Shown in pieces: positions 1-6,254 of a DNA stretch of 7,750 bases (positions are counted from its first letter, which is position 1; each line of letters begins with the position of its first letter). Where the stretch lies: positions 1-7,750 of the forward strand of contig ONIF01000096.1 of the NCBI GenBank assembly GCA_900317795.1, read 5' to 3'. Made by a program: the position numbers and the translations under genes. Under the pieces are notes generated by a model, which saw only the letters and a program-made list of their open reading frames with translations, had not been told where the DNA came from and ran no database searches. This DNA is from an uncultured Eubacteriales bacterium (GTDB taxonomy: Bacteria > Bacillota > Clostridia > Oscillospirales > Acutalibacteraceae).

Positions 1-465
1 AGAGGATTGAATATAAGTGAAAGTGCATTGAAAGAGGGTTTTGAAAGTGCGTTTTTCCCTGCAAGGCTGGAGATTTTGAAAAAAGAGCCGATTGTGATGC
101 TTGACGGAAGCCACAATCCCGACGGAGTGAAAGCCCTTGCCAATGCTTTGAAAGAGAATATGAACGGTATCAAAAAAGTCGGTATCGTGGGAATGCTGGC
201 GGATAAAGATGTCAAAACGGCATTGGGGGAGATAGTTTCGCTTTTTGATGAAGTGATAACGGTTGCCCCGAACAATCCGAGAAAAATGAGTGCAGAGGAA
301 TTGGCTGAAATCATTCGTGGATACGGAGTAAATGCAAGTGCCGAAAGTGACTATGAAAAAGCGTACAGAAAGGCACTTTTGAAAGCAGGAAATGACAAAG
401 CGGTGATTGTATTCGGTTCACTTTATCTTTCGGGTGATATGCGTAAAATTATAAAAAATTTGTAA
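1..465 (+). CDS. folC: Folylpolyglutamate synthase / dihydrofolate synthase, C-terminal part
   Basis: This is the 3' end of a gene entering from the left; the frame is open from base 1, so the TTG at 7 is not a start. About 154 residues remain of a family normally 420-450 long, corresponding to the C-terminal Mur-ligase-type domain. Visible family signatures are FPARLEIL, then MLDGSHNPDG (the DGxHNP motif), GMLADKDVK, VAPNNPRKMSAEEL, and the terminal GSLYLSGDMRK. The family is cytoplasmic and joins glutamate to dihydropteroate and/or to reduced folates using ATP. The N-terminal ATP-binding domain is outside the window, so whether the enzyme is bifunctional cannot be judged. The gene ends at TAA (463-465). 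No GC-rich hairpin with a T-run follows, so its transcription stop is not evident. nifJ has its own promoter downstream. Confidence 0.93.
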   Translation, partial: RGLNISESALKEGFESAFFPARLEILKKEPIVMLDGSHNPDGVKALANALKENMNGIKKVGIVGMLADKDVKTALGEIVSLFDEVITVAPNNPRKMSAEELAEIIRGYGVNASAESDYEKAYRKALLKAGNDKAVIVFGSLYLSGDMRKIIKNL

Positions 466-493
466 ATATTTTTAAATAATTTGCAATAAGGAC

Positions 494-522
494 TTTACAT
501 TGAAAGAGAAAAGTGCTAAAAT
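494..522 (+). promoter_or_regulatory. nifJ promoter (sigma-A type, extended -10)
   Basis: The -35 box TTTACA (494-499) and -10 box TAAAAT (517-522) are separated by exactly 17 nt. A TGC at 514-516 forms an extended -10 (TGnTAAAAT). The predicted transcript start is near 529, giving an untranslated leader of about 95 nt ahead of nifJ. The position between folC and nifJ suggests nifJ can be transcribed independently of folC. The call rests on motif match and spacing only. Confidence 0.7.
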
Positions 523-573
523 TGATTGTGTGCAGTATGTAAATGCTGTAAGTTTATACAAGTCATTTTTAAA

Positions 574-598
574 AGACCTGTCGGGCGAAGTCAGGTCT
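574..598 (+). promoter_or_regulatory. Hairpin in the nifJ 5' leader
   Basis: AGACCTG (574-580) is perfectly complementary to CAGGTCT (592-598), leaving an 11-nt loop. The stem ends 9 nt before the nifJ ribosome binding site. No T-run follows, so it is not an intrinsic terminator. It could stabilise the mRNA 5' end or expose the ribosome binding site. It matches no riboswitch class I recognise, and a role is inference. Confidence 0.4.
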
Positions 599-607
599 GA
601 AAATAAA

Positions 608-614
608 AAGGAGG
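608..614 (+). promoter_or_regulatory. nifJ ribosome binding site
   Basis: AAGGAGG lies 9 nt before the ATG at 624. It is a full Shine-Dalgarno match and fixes the nifJ start. The protein start also aligns with the family, with KTMDGNNAAAHVAYAF beginning at residue 7. Confidence 0.85.
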
Positions 615-623
615 ACTTTCCAA

Positions 624-3600
624 ATGATTACCAGAAAAAAGAAAACGATGGACGGTAATAATGCAGCGGCTCATGTAGCGTATGCGTTTACGGAAGTAGC
701 AGGCATATACCCCATCACACCGTCAAGCCCTATGGCAGACTATGTTGACCAGTGGTCGGCACAAGGTTTGAAGAACATTTTCGGAACAACCGTAAAAGTT
801 CAGGAAATGCAGTCAGAAGCAGGTGCGGCAGGCACAGTTCACGGCTCTCTTAATGCAGGTGCTTTGACAACCACTTTCACCGCTTCACAGGGACTTCTCT
901 TAATGATACCGAATATGTATAAAATAGCAGGTGAATTGCTTCCCAGCGTATTCCATGTATCGGCAAGATGTGTTTCTTCTCATGCATTGAACATTTTCGG
1001 TGACCATTCAGACGTATATGCTTGCCGTCAGACAGGCTTTGCAATGCTCGCTGAAACAAATACACAGGAAGTTATGGACTTGGCAGCGGTTGCACATCTT
1101 GCAACTATCGAAAGCAGAGTTCCGTTTATCAACTTCTTCGACGGTTTCAGAACTTCGCATGAAATTCAGAAAATAGATATATGGGATTATAAAGATTTGG
1201 CTGAAATGTGCGACATGGACGCTGTAAAGGCTTTCAGAAAGAGAGCAGTCAACCCCGAACGCCCCGTAATGCGTGGCTCACATGAAAACGGTGATATATT
1301 CTTCCAGCACAGAGAAGCTTGCAACAAGTTCTATGACGCAGTTCCCGAAATCGTTGAAAAGTACATGGCAAAAGTAAATGAAAAGCTTGGTACAGATTAT
1401 AAGCTGTTCAACTACTACGGTGCAGAAGACGCTGAGAGAGTTATTATCGCTATGGGTTCAATATGCGACGTTGCAGAAGAAGTTATAGATTATATGAACG
1501 CTCACGGTGAAAAAGTAGGTCTTGTAAAAGTAAGACTGTACAGACCTTTCAGAGCTGATAAACTCGTTGAGGCTATTCCTGCAACCTGCAAGAAGATAGC
1601 TGTACTTGACAGAACAAAAGAGCCCGGTGCATTGGGCGAGCCTTTGTATCTTGACGTTGTTGCAGCATTGGCAGCACAGGGCAGAGGAGATGTCAAAGTA
1701 GTAGGCGGCAGATATGGACTCGGTTCAAAGGATACTCCTCCTTCAAGCGTATTTGCAGTATATGAAGAATTGGCAAAAGACGCTCCGAAATCATACTTTA
1801 CACTGGGTATCAATGACGATGTAACATATCTTTCACTCGAAGAAAAGCCTGCACCGAATACAGCAGCAGAGGGTACTATTGAGTGTAAGTTCTGGGGACT
1901 TGGCGGTGACGGTACAGTTGGTGCCAACAAGAACTCCATTAAAATCATCGGTGACTATACACAGAAATATGTACAGGCATACTTCCAGTATGACTCCAAG
2001 AAAACAGGCGGTATTACAATATCTCACTTGAGATTTGGTGATAAGCCCATTAAGAGCCCTTATTATATCAACAAGGCTGACTTTGTAGCCTGTCATAACC
2101 CGTCATATATCCTTAAAGGCTATAAGATGGTACAGGACGTAAAGCCGGGCGGTGTATTCCTGATTAACTGCCAGTGGACACCCGAAGAACTTGACAAGCA
2201 CCTCAATGCAGAAACAAAGCAGTATATTGCAAAGAATAACATTCAGCTTTATACCGTTAATGCGATTGACTTGGCTGCACAGATAGGCATGGGCAAGCGT
2301 ACAAATACAATTTTGCAGGCTGCATTCTTTGCACTCGCAAAGGTTATGCCGATTGAAGAAGCTGTACAGCACATGAAAGACGCTGCAACAAAGTCTTACC
2401 TCAAAAAAGGTCAGGACATCGTTGACATGAACCATAAGGCTATTGACGCAGGTGTTACGGCATTTGTTAAAATAGACGTTCCTGCCGAGTGGGCAAATGC
2501 AACAGAAGAAAAGGCTGAAACTGTTTTGACAGGAAATGAAAAGACTGTTAAAATGGTTAAGAATATACTTGAACCCGTTGACAAAATGGACGGTGATTCT
2601 CTCCCCGTATCCGTATTTGTTGACCATGCAGACGGTACATTTGAACTTGGTGCATCAGCTTATGAAAAGCGTGGCGTTGCTGTAATGGTGCCTGAGTGGA
2701 ATGAGGCTACTTGTGCAAAATGTAACAAGTGTTCATTTGTATGTCCTCACGCTACAATCAGACCTTTTGCAATGACAGAAGAAGAAGCTGCAAACGCTCC
2801 CGCAAATACAAAGATTGCTCCGAAACCTGTTGTTAAGACGGATTATAAATATACATTGGCAATATCTCCTATGGATTGTATGGGCTGTTCCGTATGCGTA
2901 GGCGTATGTCCGACAAATTCATTGAAGATGGTTGCTCGTGAAACTCAGGACGACCAGCAGGCAGTATTTGATTACTGTGTTGCAAATGTTACAGAGAAGC
3001 CCGAAGTTGCTAATCCTGCAACAGTAATAGGCAGCCAGTACAAGCAGCCGTTGCTTGAATTCTCGGGTTCATGTGCAGGCTGTGCAGAAACATCTTATGC
3101 ACGTCTTGTTACTCAGCTCTTTGGCGACAGAATGTACATTTCCAATGCAACAGGCTGTTCATCAATTTGGGGCGGACCTGCCGCAACCTGTCCTTATACA
3201 GTAAACAAAGAGGGACACGGACCTGCATGGGTTAACTCACTCTTTGAAGATAACGCTGAGCATGGTTATGGAATGTATCTCGGTCAGAAAGCAATCCGTG
3301 CAAGACTTATTGAGGACCTCGAAAAGATAGCAGCAGGCGAAAAAGCTCCCGAAAGCGTAAAGGCTGCAATAGCAGAATTTATGGCTACAAAAGATGACGG
3401 TGAGAAGAATGCAGCCGCTGCAAAGGCAGTTGTGGCAGAACTTGAAAAGCTTGACTGCGATTGCCCGACAAGACTTGACGTTCTTGAAAACAAAGAGTAT
3501 CTTTCAAAGAAATCTGTATGGATATTCGGTGGTGACGGCTGGGCTTATGATATAGGCTTTGGCGGTGTTGACCATGTACTTGCATCGGGTGAAGATGTCA

Positions 3601-4157
3601 ATATCATGGTATTCGATACAGAAGTTTATTCCAATACAGGCGGACAGGCTTCCAAGGCTTCACAGATAGGTCAGGTTGCACAGTTTGCGGCAGCAGGTAA
3701 GGCGATTGCTAAAAAGAGCCTTGCAGATATAGCGATCTCTTATGGATATATCTATGTTGCACAGATAGCAATGGGTGCAGACCAGAACCAGACTTTGAAA
3801 GCTATCAGAGAGGCTGAGGCATATCCGGGACCGTCATTGATTATCGGCTATGCACCTTGCGAAATGCACTCCATTAAGGGCGGTATGAAGAATTGCCAGG
3901 CTGAAATGAAGAAAGCCGTTGAGTGCGGATACTGGAATATGTTCAGATACAATCCGTTGTTGAAGGCAGAGGGCAAAAATCCGTTTATTCTCGACAGCAA
4001 AGAGCCTAAGACATCATATCGTGACTTCATCATGGGCGAAGCTCGTTACAGTGCATTGACACGTTCTTTCCCCGAAAGAGCAGAAGAACTGTTCCAGAAG
4101 GCAGAAGAAAAGTCTGTTGCAAGATATGAAGAGCTGAAAGAGCGTTCACAGAACTGA
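624..4157 (+). CDS. nifJ: Pyruvate:ferredoxin (flavodoxin) oxidoreductase, single-chain
   Basis: The enzyme oxidatively decarboxylates pyruvate with CoA to acetyl-CoA and CO2, reducing ferredoxin or flavodoxin; it is cytoplasmic and oxygen-sensitive. At 1177 residues it has the usual full length of the homodimeric family. Domains in order are: N-terminal domain (about 1-245) with YPITPSSPMA (29-38), EMQSEAG (61-67) and SARCVSSH (113-120); domain II (about 260-370); gamma domain starting near FWGLGGDGTVGANKN (423-437); two [4Fe-4S] sites, CxxCxxCxxxC at Cys697/700/703/707 and Cys752/755/758/762; and the C-terminal TPP domain with GGDGWAYDIGFGG (969-981) and YSNTGGQ (1002-1008). Cys817, Cys820, Cys845 and Cys1079 fit the proximal-cluster ligands. 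By position, Thr32, Glu65, Arg115 and Asn1004 match the catalytic set known from the Desulfovibrio africanus enzyme. The C-terminal extension of that enzyme is not evident. The gene appears intact and monocistronic, with its own promoter and terminator. Confidence 0.98.
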   Translation: MITRKKKTMDGNNAAAHVAYAFTEVAGIYPITPSSPMADYVDQWSAQGLKNIFGTTVKVQEMQSEAGAAGTVHGSLNAGALTTTFTASQGLLLMIPNMYKIAGELLPSVFHVSARCVSSHALNIFGDHSDVYACRQTGFAMLAETNTQEVMDLAAVAHLATIESRVPFINFFDGFRTSHEIQKIDIWDYKDLAEMCDMDAVKAFRKRAVNPERPVMRGSHENGDIFFQHREACNKFYDAVPEIVEKYMAKVNEKLGTDYKLFNYYGAEDAERVIIAMGSICDVAEEVIDYMNAHGEKVGLVKVRLYRPFRADKLVEAIPATCKKIAVLDRTKEPGALGEPLYLDVVAALAAQGRGDVKVVGGRYGLGSKDTPPSSVFAVYEELAKDAPKSYFTLGINDDVTYLSLEEKPAPNTAAEGTIECKFWGLGGDGTVGANKNSIKIIGDYTQKYVQAYFQYDSKKTGGITISHLRFGDKPIKSPYYINKADFVACHNPSYILKGYKMVQDVKPGGVFLINCQWTPEELDKHLNAETKQYIAKNNIQLYTVNAIDLAAQIGMGKRTNTILQAAFFALAKVMPIEEAVQHMKDAATKSYLKKGQDIVDMNHKAIDAGVTAFVKIDVPAEWANATEEKAETVLTGNEKTVKMVKNILEPVDKMDGDSLPVSVFVDHADGTFELGASAYEKRGVAVMVPEWNEATCAKCNKCSFVCPHATIRPFAMTEEEAANAPANTKIAPKPVVKTDYKYTLAISPMDCMGCSVCVGVCPTNSLKMVARETQDDQQAVFDYCVANVTEKPEVANPATVIGSQYKQPLLEFSGSCAGCAETSYARLVTQLFGDRMYISNATGCSSIWGGPAATCPYTVNKEGHGPAWVNSLFEDNAEHGYGMYLGQKAIRARLIEDLEKIAAGEKAPESVKAAIAEFMATKDDGEKNAAAAKAVVAELEKLDCDCPTRLDVLENKEYLSKKSVWIFGGDGWAYDIGFGGVDHVLASGEDVNIMVFDTEVYSNTGGQASKASQIGQVAQFAAAGKAIAKKSLADIAISYGYIYVAQIAMGADQNQTLKAIREAEAYPGPSLIIGYAPCEMHSIKGGMKNCQAEMKKAVECGYWNMFRYNPLLKAEGKNPFILDSKEPKTSYRDFIMGEARYSALTRSFPERAEELFQKAEEKSVARYEELKERSQN

Positions 4158-4188
4158 TTACAAGAATTTTTCTCATAGAAATACCTAA

Positions 4189-4231
4189 GCAAATAACCCT
4201 CCTGTTTGTAAAAGAACAGGGGGCTGTTTGC
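4189..4231 (+). terminator. nifJ terminator-like hairpin
   Basis: The stem CCTCCTGTT (4198-4206) pairs with AACAGGGGG (4215-4223), with one T-G wobble. A small internal bulge separates it from an outer stem, GCAAA (4189-4193) with TTTGC (4227-4231). It starts 32 nt after the nifJ stop. The downstream tract (GTATATGACAAAATTTATTT) is only moderately T-rich, so termination efficiency is uncertain. The next gene has its own promoter just beyond. Confidence 0.65.
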
Positions 4232-4258
4232 GTATATGACAAAATTTATTTGAGTGTA

Positions 4259-4287
4259 TTGACTTTTTTTTGAAGAAAGTGTATAAT
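4259..4287 (+). promoter_or_regulatory. Promoter of the 48-codon miniprotein gene
   Basis: The -35 box TTGACT (4259-4264) and a perfect -10 box TATAAT (4282-4287) are 17 nt apart. The expected start is near 4294, giving a leader of about 33 nt. It is one of the best promoter matches in the window and supports the miniprotein as a real, independent gene. Confidence 0.8.
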
Positions 4288-4312
4288 TGTGGTAAGATTG
4301 AAAGAGCGTTTT

Positions 4313-4319
4313 AGGAGGT
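4313..4319 (+). promoter_or_regulatory. Ribosome binding site of the miniprotein gene
   Basis: AGGAGGT sits 7 nt before the ATG at 4327, a near-ideal Shine-Dalgarno sequence. Together with the promoter and terminator it decides in favour of translation of a reading frame too short for most gene finders. Confidence 0.8.
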
Positions 4320-4326
4320 ATTTCAG

Positions 4327-4473
4327 ATGAAAAAGTTTTGGATTATATTCATATCGGTAGCAGGCGGAGTAATGCTGCTTGCAACGGCTTTGACAGCATT
4401 TTGGGTTTTCAAGGAGAAGCAGAAAAGAGATGACGAGGAATTGGAACAGTACCTCGACAGTTCCATTCAGTAA
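4327..4473 (+). CDS. 48-residue single-span membrane miniprotein, function unknown
   Basis: The reading frame runs ATG 4327 to TAA 4471-4473 (48 residues). It begins MKKFWIIFISVAGGVMLL; residues 4-28 form one uninterrupted hydrophobic helix containing GG (13-14), followed by a highly charged tail, KEKQKRDDEELEQYLD (29-44). The short basic N-terminus and the abrupt charged tail fit a membrane-anchored peptide with a cytoplasmic or surface amphipathic tail. It could also be read as an uncleaved signal anchor, and orientation is not certain from sequence. No domain is recognised. The gene has its own consensus promoter, strong ribosome binding site and strong terminator, so it is an autonomous transcription unit. 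It lies between nifJ and the compound repeat element and converges on the CdaR-type regulator gene. No toxin-antitoxin partner or antisense RNA is visible. Confidence 0.75.
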   Translation: MKKFWIIFISVAGGVMLLATALTAFWVFKEKQKRDDEELEQYLDSSIQ

Positions 4474-4478
4474 GTAAT

Positions 4479-4512
4479 AAAGCAGCGTGTTCTGTGTGGC
4501 ACGTTGCTTTTT
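4479..4512 (+). terminator. Intrinsic terminator of the miniprotein gene
   Basis: AAAGCAGCGTG (4479-4489) pairs with CACGTTGCTTT (4500-4510) through 11 pairs including one G-T wobble, with a 10-nt loop and a T-run at 4508-4512. It begins 5 nt after the stop codon, which is classic rho-independent geometry. Confidence 0.85.
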
Positions 4513-4515
4513 ATA

Positions 4516-4540
4516 TTTGCAACTATAAATGAGCAAATTT
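4516..4540 (+). repeat. Left terminal inverted repeat
   Basis: The 25-bp left end begins TTTGCAACTATAAATGAGC. Its reverse complement matches 4865-4890 with one substitution and one single-base length difference. It starts 3 nt after the T-run of the miniprotein terminator. Confidence 0.75.
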
Positions 4541-4579
4541 TTGATTTCTTGCGAAGCTGCATAAATATTTGCAGTTCCC

Positions 4580-4648
4580 GACCCCTCCGTCAAAAATTGA
4601 CAATTAAAATTGTCAATTTTTGCCACCTCCCCTTTCAGGGGAGGCAAG
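4580..4648 (+). repeat. Palindromic repeat module, left copy
   Basis: The structure in order is: arm GACCCCTCCG (4580-4589); a 15-bp perfect inverted repeat (4591-4605 with 4608-4622, AT-rich, built on CAAAAATTGACAATT); then CCACC and the GC-rich hairpin CCTCCCCT (4626-4633) / AGGGGAGG (4637-4644); ending in CAAG. Positions 4623-4648 are identical over 26 bp to the reverse complement of 4734-4759, and the arm is identical to the reverse complement of 4787-4796. Spurious Pro/Gly-rich reading frames arise from it. Confidence 0.8.
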
Positions 4649-4733
4649 AGTGGCAGCAACAAATTTATTGGTGCTTTTTTTACATTTCACTAATTTAAAT
4701 TCATAAAAAACTGATTGTAAGCCAAAAACTCGG

Positions 4734-4796
4734 CTTGCCTCCCCTGAAAGGGGAGGTGGCATTTCATCACGCAAGTGATGAAATGCCGGAGGGGTC
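4734..4796 (-). repeat. Palindromic repeat module, right copy (inverted)
   Basis: Read on the minus strand it has the same order as the left copy: arm GACCCCTCCG (4787-4796), a variable stem-loop, then the CCTCCCC hairpin (4739-4754). The conserved parts match the left copy perfectly. The variable stem is unrelated to the left copy's: GCATTTCATCAC (4759-4770) pairs with GTGATGAAATGC (4775-4786) around a GCAA tetraloop, 12 perfect pairs. Confidence 0.8.
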
Positions 4797-4864
4797 ACGA
4801 GTGGGAAAATAAAGTTGAAATCAAACAAAATTTATTTTGGGCATATTTCTTTGCACAACTTTTC

Positions 4865-4890
4865 AAATTTGCTCGTTTATAGTTTGCAAA
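4865..4890 (-). repeat. Right terminal inverted repeat
   Basis: This 26-bp end, read on the minus strand, begins TTTGCAAACTATAAACGAGC and mirrors the left end at 4516-4540. It stops 5 nt before the regulator's terminator stem, so the element exactly fills the space between the two opposing terminators. Confidence 0.75.
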
Positions 4891-4893
4891 CGG

Positions 4894-4927
4894 AAAAGCC
4901 GATATGACTTTAAAATCATATCGGCTT
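4894..4927 (-). terminator. Intrinsic terminator of the CdaR-type regulator gene
   Basis: AAGCCGATATGA (4896-4907) and TCATATCGGCTT (4916-4927) form a perfect 12-bp stem with an 8-nt loop. On the minus strand the stem is followed by four Ts (complement of 4894-4897). It lies 4 nt beyond the regulator's stop codon. The plus strand side (TTATTATC) is less T-rich, so read-through protection from the left is possible but weaker. Confidence 0.8.
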
Positions 4928-4931
4928 ATTA

Positions 4932-6017
4932 TCAGTATTTAATGGGGTTGGAAGAGAGATATTTCTTTACCATGAGAGCAACTTTGAATACAATAGCGTC
5001 TTCAAATTCACGCAGGTCAAGACCTGTGAGTTTTTTAATTTTTTCAAGACGGTAAACAAGGGTATTACGGTGTACAAAGAGTTTTCTTGAAGTTTCCGAA
5101 ACGTTGAGGTTATTCTCAAAGAAACGCTGTATCGTAAAAAGTGTTTCCTGGTCGAGAGATTCAATAGAGCCTCTCTTGAAAACTTCTTTAAGGAACATAT
5201 CACAAAGGGTTGTGGGAAGCTGATAAACAAGTCTTGCAATGCCGAGATTGTCATAGCTGACGATAGTTCTTTCCGTATCGAACACTTTGCCGACTTCAAG
5301 AGCGACCTGAGCTTCTTTAAAGGAACGTGCAAGGTCTTTAATGCCTACAACGGGAGTGCCTATGCCGATAACACAGTGTGTATAGAACTCTCCCGAGAGG
5401 GTATCGACAATCGAGCTTGCAAGCTTTTCAAGGTCTTTCGACTCTGTATCCGTCCTGATTTCCTTGACAAGTGCAATATCCGTTTCATTGATGTTGATAA
5501 CGAAATCCTTGTTTTTGTCGGGGAAAAGATTTTGAATGACATCATAAGTGGAAATATCGGTTTTGGAAGAAATCTTGATGAGCATACAAACTCTTGTCAC
5601 ATCGGAGTTAAAGCGGAGTTCTCTTGATTTTAAGTAGATGTCGCCGGGGAGGATATTGTCAAGAATGACATTTTTAATAAAGTTGCCCCTGTCATATTTT
5701 TCATCATAGTACTGTTTAATGCTGCTGAGGGAGATAGCAAGGATAGCAGCATATTTTTGAGCGGCAAAGTCGTTTCCGGCAACAAATACAGCATATTCTC
5801 CTCTGGGTTTTGTGCCGAAAGATTTGTATGTATAGCCGTTGAGTACAAAGGGGGCGGAAGATGTAAGCATATCGGAAGTGATATGTTCATTTACTTCGCC
5901 TATTTTGCCGAGTTCGCTGCAGGCGATAACAACGGAAGTTTCATCAATCACACCGATCGTTCTGTCTATGGTGTCACGCATTTGATGGATAACTCCCTGA
6001 AAAAGTCTGTTGGACAT
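4932..6017 (-). CDS. CdaR/PucR-family transcriptional regulator (sugar-diacid-recognition type)
   Basis: This is a complete 361-residue protein. The C-terminal region (about 291-355) is the PucR/CdaR helix-turn-helix, with NVSETSRKLFVHRNTLVYRL (305-324) and then EKIKKLTGLDL. The HRNTLVYRLEKI stretch (316-327) is the recognition-helix signature. The N-terminal part (about 1-135), starting LFQGVIHQMRDTIDRTIGVI, resembles the putative sugar-diacid recognition domain. The middle (about 140-265) fits the GGDEF-like module of this family, with SFKEAQVALEVG (232-243) typical. Such proteins are cytoplasmic DNA-binding regulators; E. coli CdaR responds to glycerate/glucarate. Here no diacid-catabolic gene is adjacent, so ligand and targets are unknown. 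The gene is monocistronic, convergent with the miniprotein gene and divergent from the U32 gene. The start is supported by GAGGT at 6025-6029 (minus strand), 7 nt upstream. Confidence 0.88.
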   Translation of the reverse strand: MSNRLFQGVIHQMRDTIDRTIGVIDETSVVIACSELGKIGEVNEHITSDMLTSSAPFVLNGYTYKSFGTKPRGEYAVFVAGNDFAAQKYAAILAISLSSIKQYYDEKYDRGNFIKNVILDNILPGDIYLKSRELRFNSDVTRVCMLIKISSKTDISTYDVIQNLFPDKNKDFVININETDIALVKEIRTDTESKDLEKLASSIVDTLSGEFYTHCVIGIGTPVVGIKDLARSFKEAQVALEVGKVFDTERTIVSYDNLGIARLVYQLPTTLCDMFLKEVFKRGSIESLDQETLFTIQRFFENNLNVSETSRKLFVHRNTLVYRLEKIKKLTGLDLREFEDAIVFKVALMVKKYLSSNPIKY

Positions 6018-6089
6018 ATATATTACCTCACTTTAAAATAATTTGATTGTGAAAGTTCCTTTTCTATTTTCATCAATACTGCTATATAC

Positions 6090-6118
6090 ATTTTACACAA
6101 AAAATAAAAAAAAATCAA
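6090..6118 (-). promoter_or_regulatory. Promoter of the CdaR-type regulator gene
   Basis: On the minus strand the -35 box TTGATT (6113-6118) and -10 box TAAAAT (6090-6095) are 17 nt apart. The start is expected near 6083, giving a leader of about 65 nt. The -10 lies inside TTTGTGTAAAAT, a motif that recurs on the plus strand at 6206-6217. An A/T-tract further upstream could act as an UP element. Confidence 0.6.
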
Positions 6119-6175
6119 CCTTTTTAGCAAAAAAACATTTAATTTTTATTGTTTTTTTTATAAAAAAATTATGGA
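6097..6175. other. Extreme AT tract in the divergent spacer
   Basis: About 80 bp is made of phased A- and T-runs, including the perfect palindrome TTTTTTTATAAAAAAA (6153-6168). There is no coding capacity. Such tracts are often bent and can serve as UP elements or nucleoid-protein binding sites; that role is inference. With the promoters and half-sites listed separately, it accounts for the gene-free stretch 6018-6435. Confidence 0.5.
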
Positions 6176-6232
6176 ATGTTACGAAATATCGGGAAAATAA
6201 CACGGTTTGTGTAAAATATACTCTAAAAAATG

Positions 6233-6254
6233 AACAATTCACAAAATAATTGTT
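6233..6254. promoter_or_regulatory. Possible operator: AACAATT inverted repeat
   Basis: AACAATT (6233-6239) and AATTGTT (6248-6254) form a 7-bp inverted repeat with an 8-bp gap, an arrangement usual for dimeric regulators. The right half overlaps the -35 box (6253-6258) of the upstream plus-strand promoter. AT-rich symmetry arises readily by chance here, so confidence is low. Confidence 0.3.

Larger units (their letters stand above)
4516..4890. repeat. Compound inverted-repeat element (MITE-like), non-coding
   Basis: This 375-bp gene-free stretch fills the convergent gap between two terminators. It is bounded by 25-26 bp terminal inverted repeats (4516-4540 and 4865-4890). Inside are two copies of a palindromic module in opposite orientation (4580-4648 and 4734-4796) around an AT-rich centre of about 85 bp. 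The whole could fold into one nested hairpin. No transposase or credible coding frame is present. Terminal inverted repeats without coding capacity suggest a non-autonomous mobile repeat, but I see no clear target-site duplication (left flank ...CTTTTTATA, right flank CGGAAAAGC...). The centre holds a weak AT hairpin (4655-4675) followed by seven Ts (4675-4681), which could act as a minor terminator. Mobility is inference; the symmetry is directly visible. Confidence 0.75.

Noticed and set aside
466..493. Terminator for folC
   Set aside because: The sequence after the stop is A/T-only with a weak AAATATTT symmetry; no GC-containing stem with a T-run.
1502..1948. Minus-strand open frame of 148 codons inside nifJ
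   Set aside because: It is a Ser/Pro/Ala-rich shadow of the nifJ coding frame, with no ribosome binding site and no recognisable domain; nifJ is unambiguous here.
2103..2627. Minus-strand open frame of 174 codons inside nifJ
   Set aside because: Cys/Asn/Phe-rich composition typical of reverse-complement codons; no start signals; fully overlapped by a conserved gene.
4580..4796. CRISPR-like or T-box/riboswitch interpretation of the repeated structured modules
   Set aside because: Only two copies in inverted orientation, no regular spacers, and the position is downstream of two terminators rather than in a gene leader.
4246..4828. Open frames across the repeat region (for example minus 4246-4662 and 4613-4828, plus 4504-4698)
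   Set aside because: They run through terminators, the miniprotein gene and both palindromic modules; their Pro/Leu/Gly-rich parts are translations of the CCTCCCC repeat, so they are spurious.
5376..6041. Plus-strand frames antisense to the regulator gene (5376-5627, 5757-6041)
   Set aside because: They are shadows of a gene with clear family identity, with no promoter or ribosome binding site of their own.
6043..6249. Plus-strand 68-codon frame in the divergent spacer
   Set aside because: It starts at TTG without a ribosome binding site and encodes Lys/Phe/Ile-rich sequence dictated by A/T-runs; it overlaps the regulator promoter.
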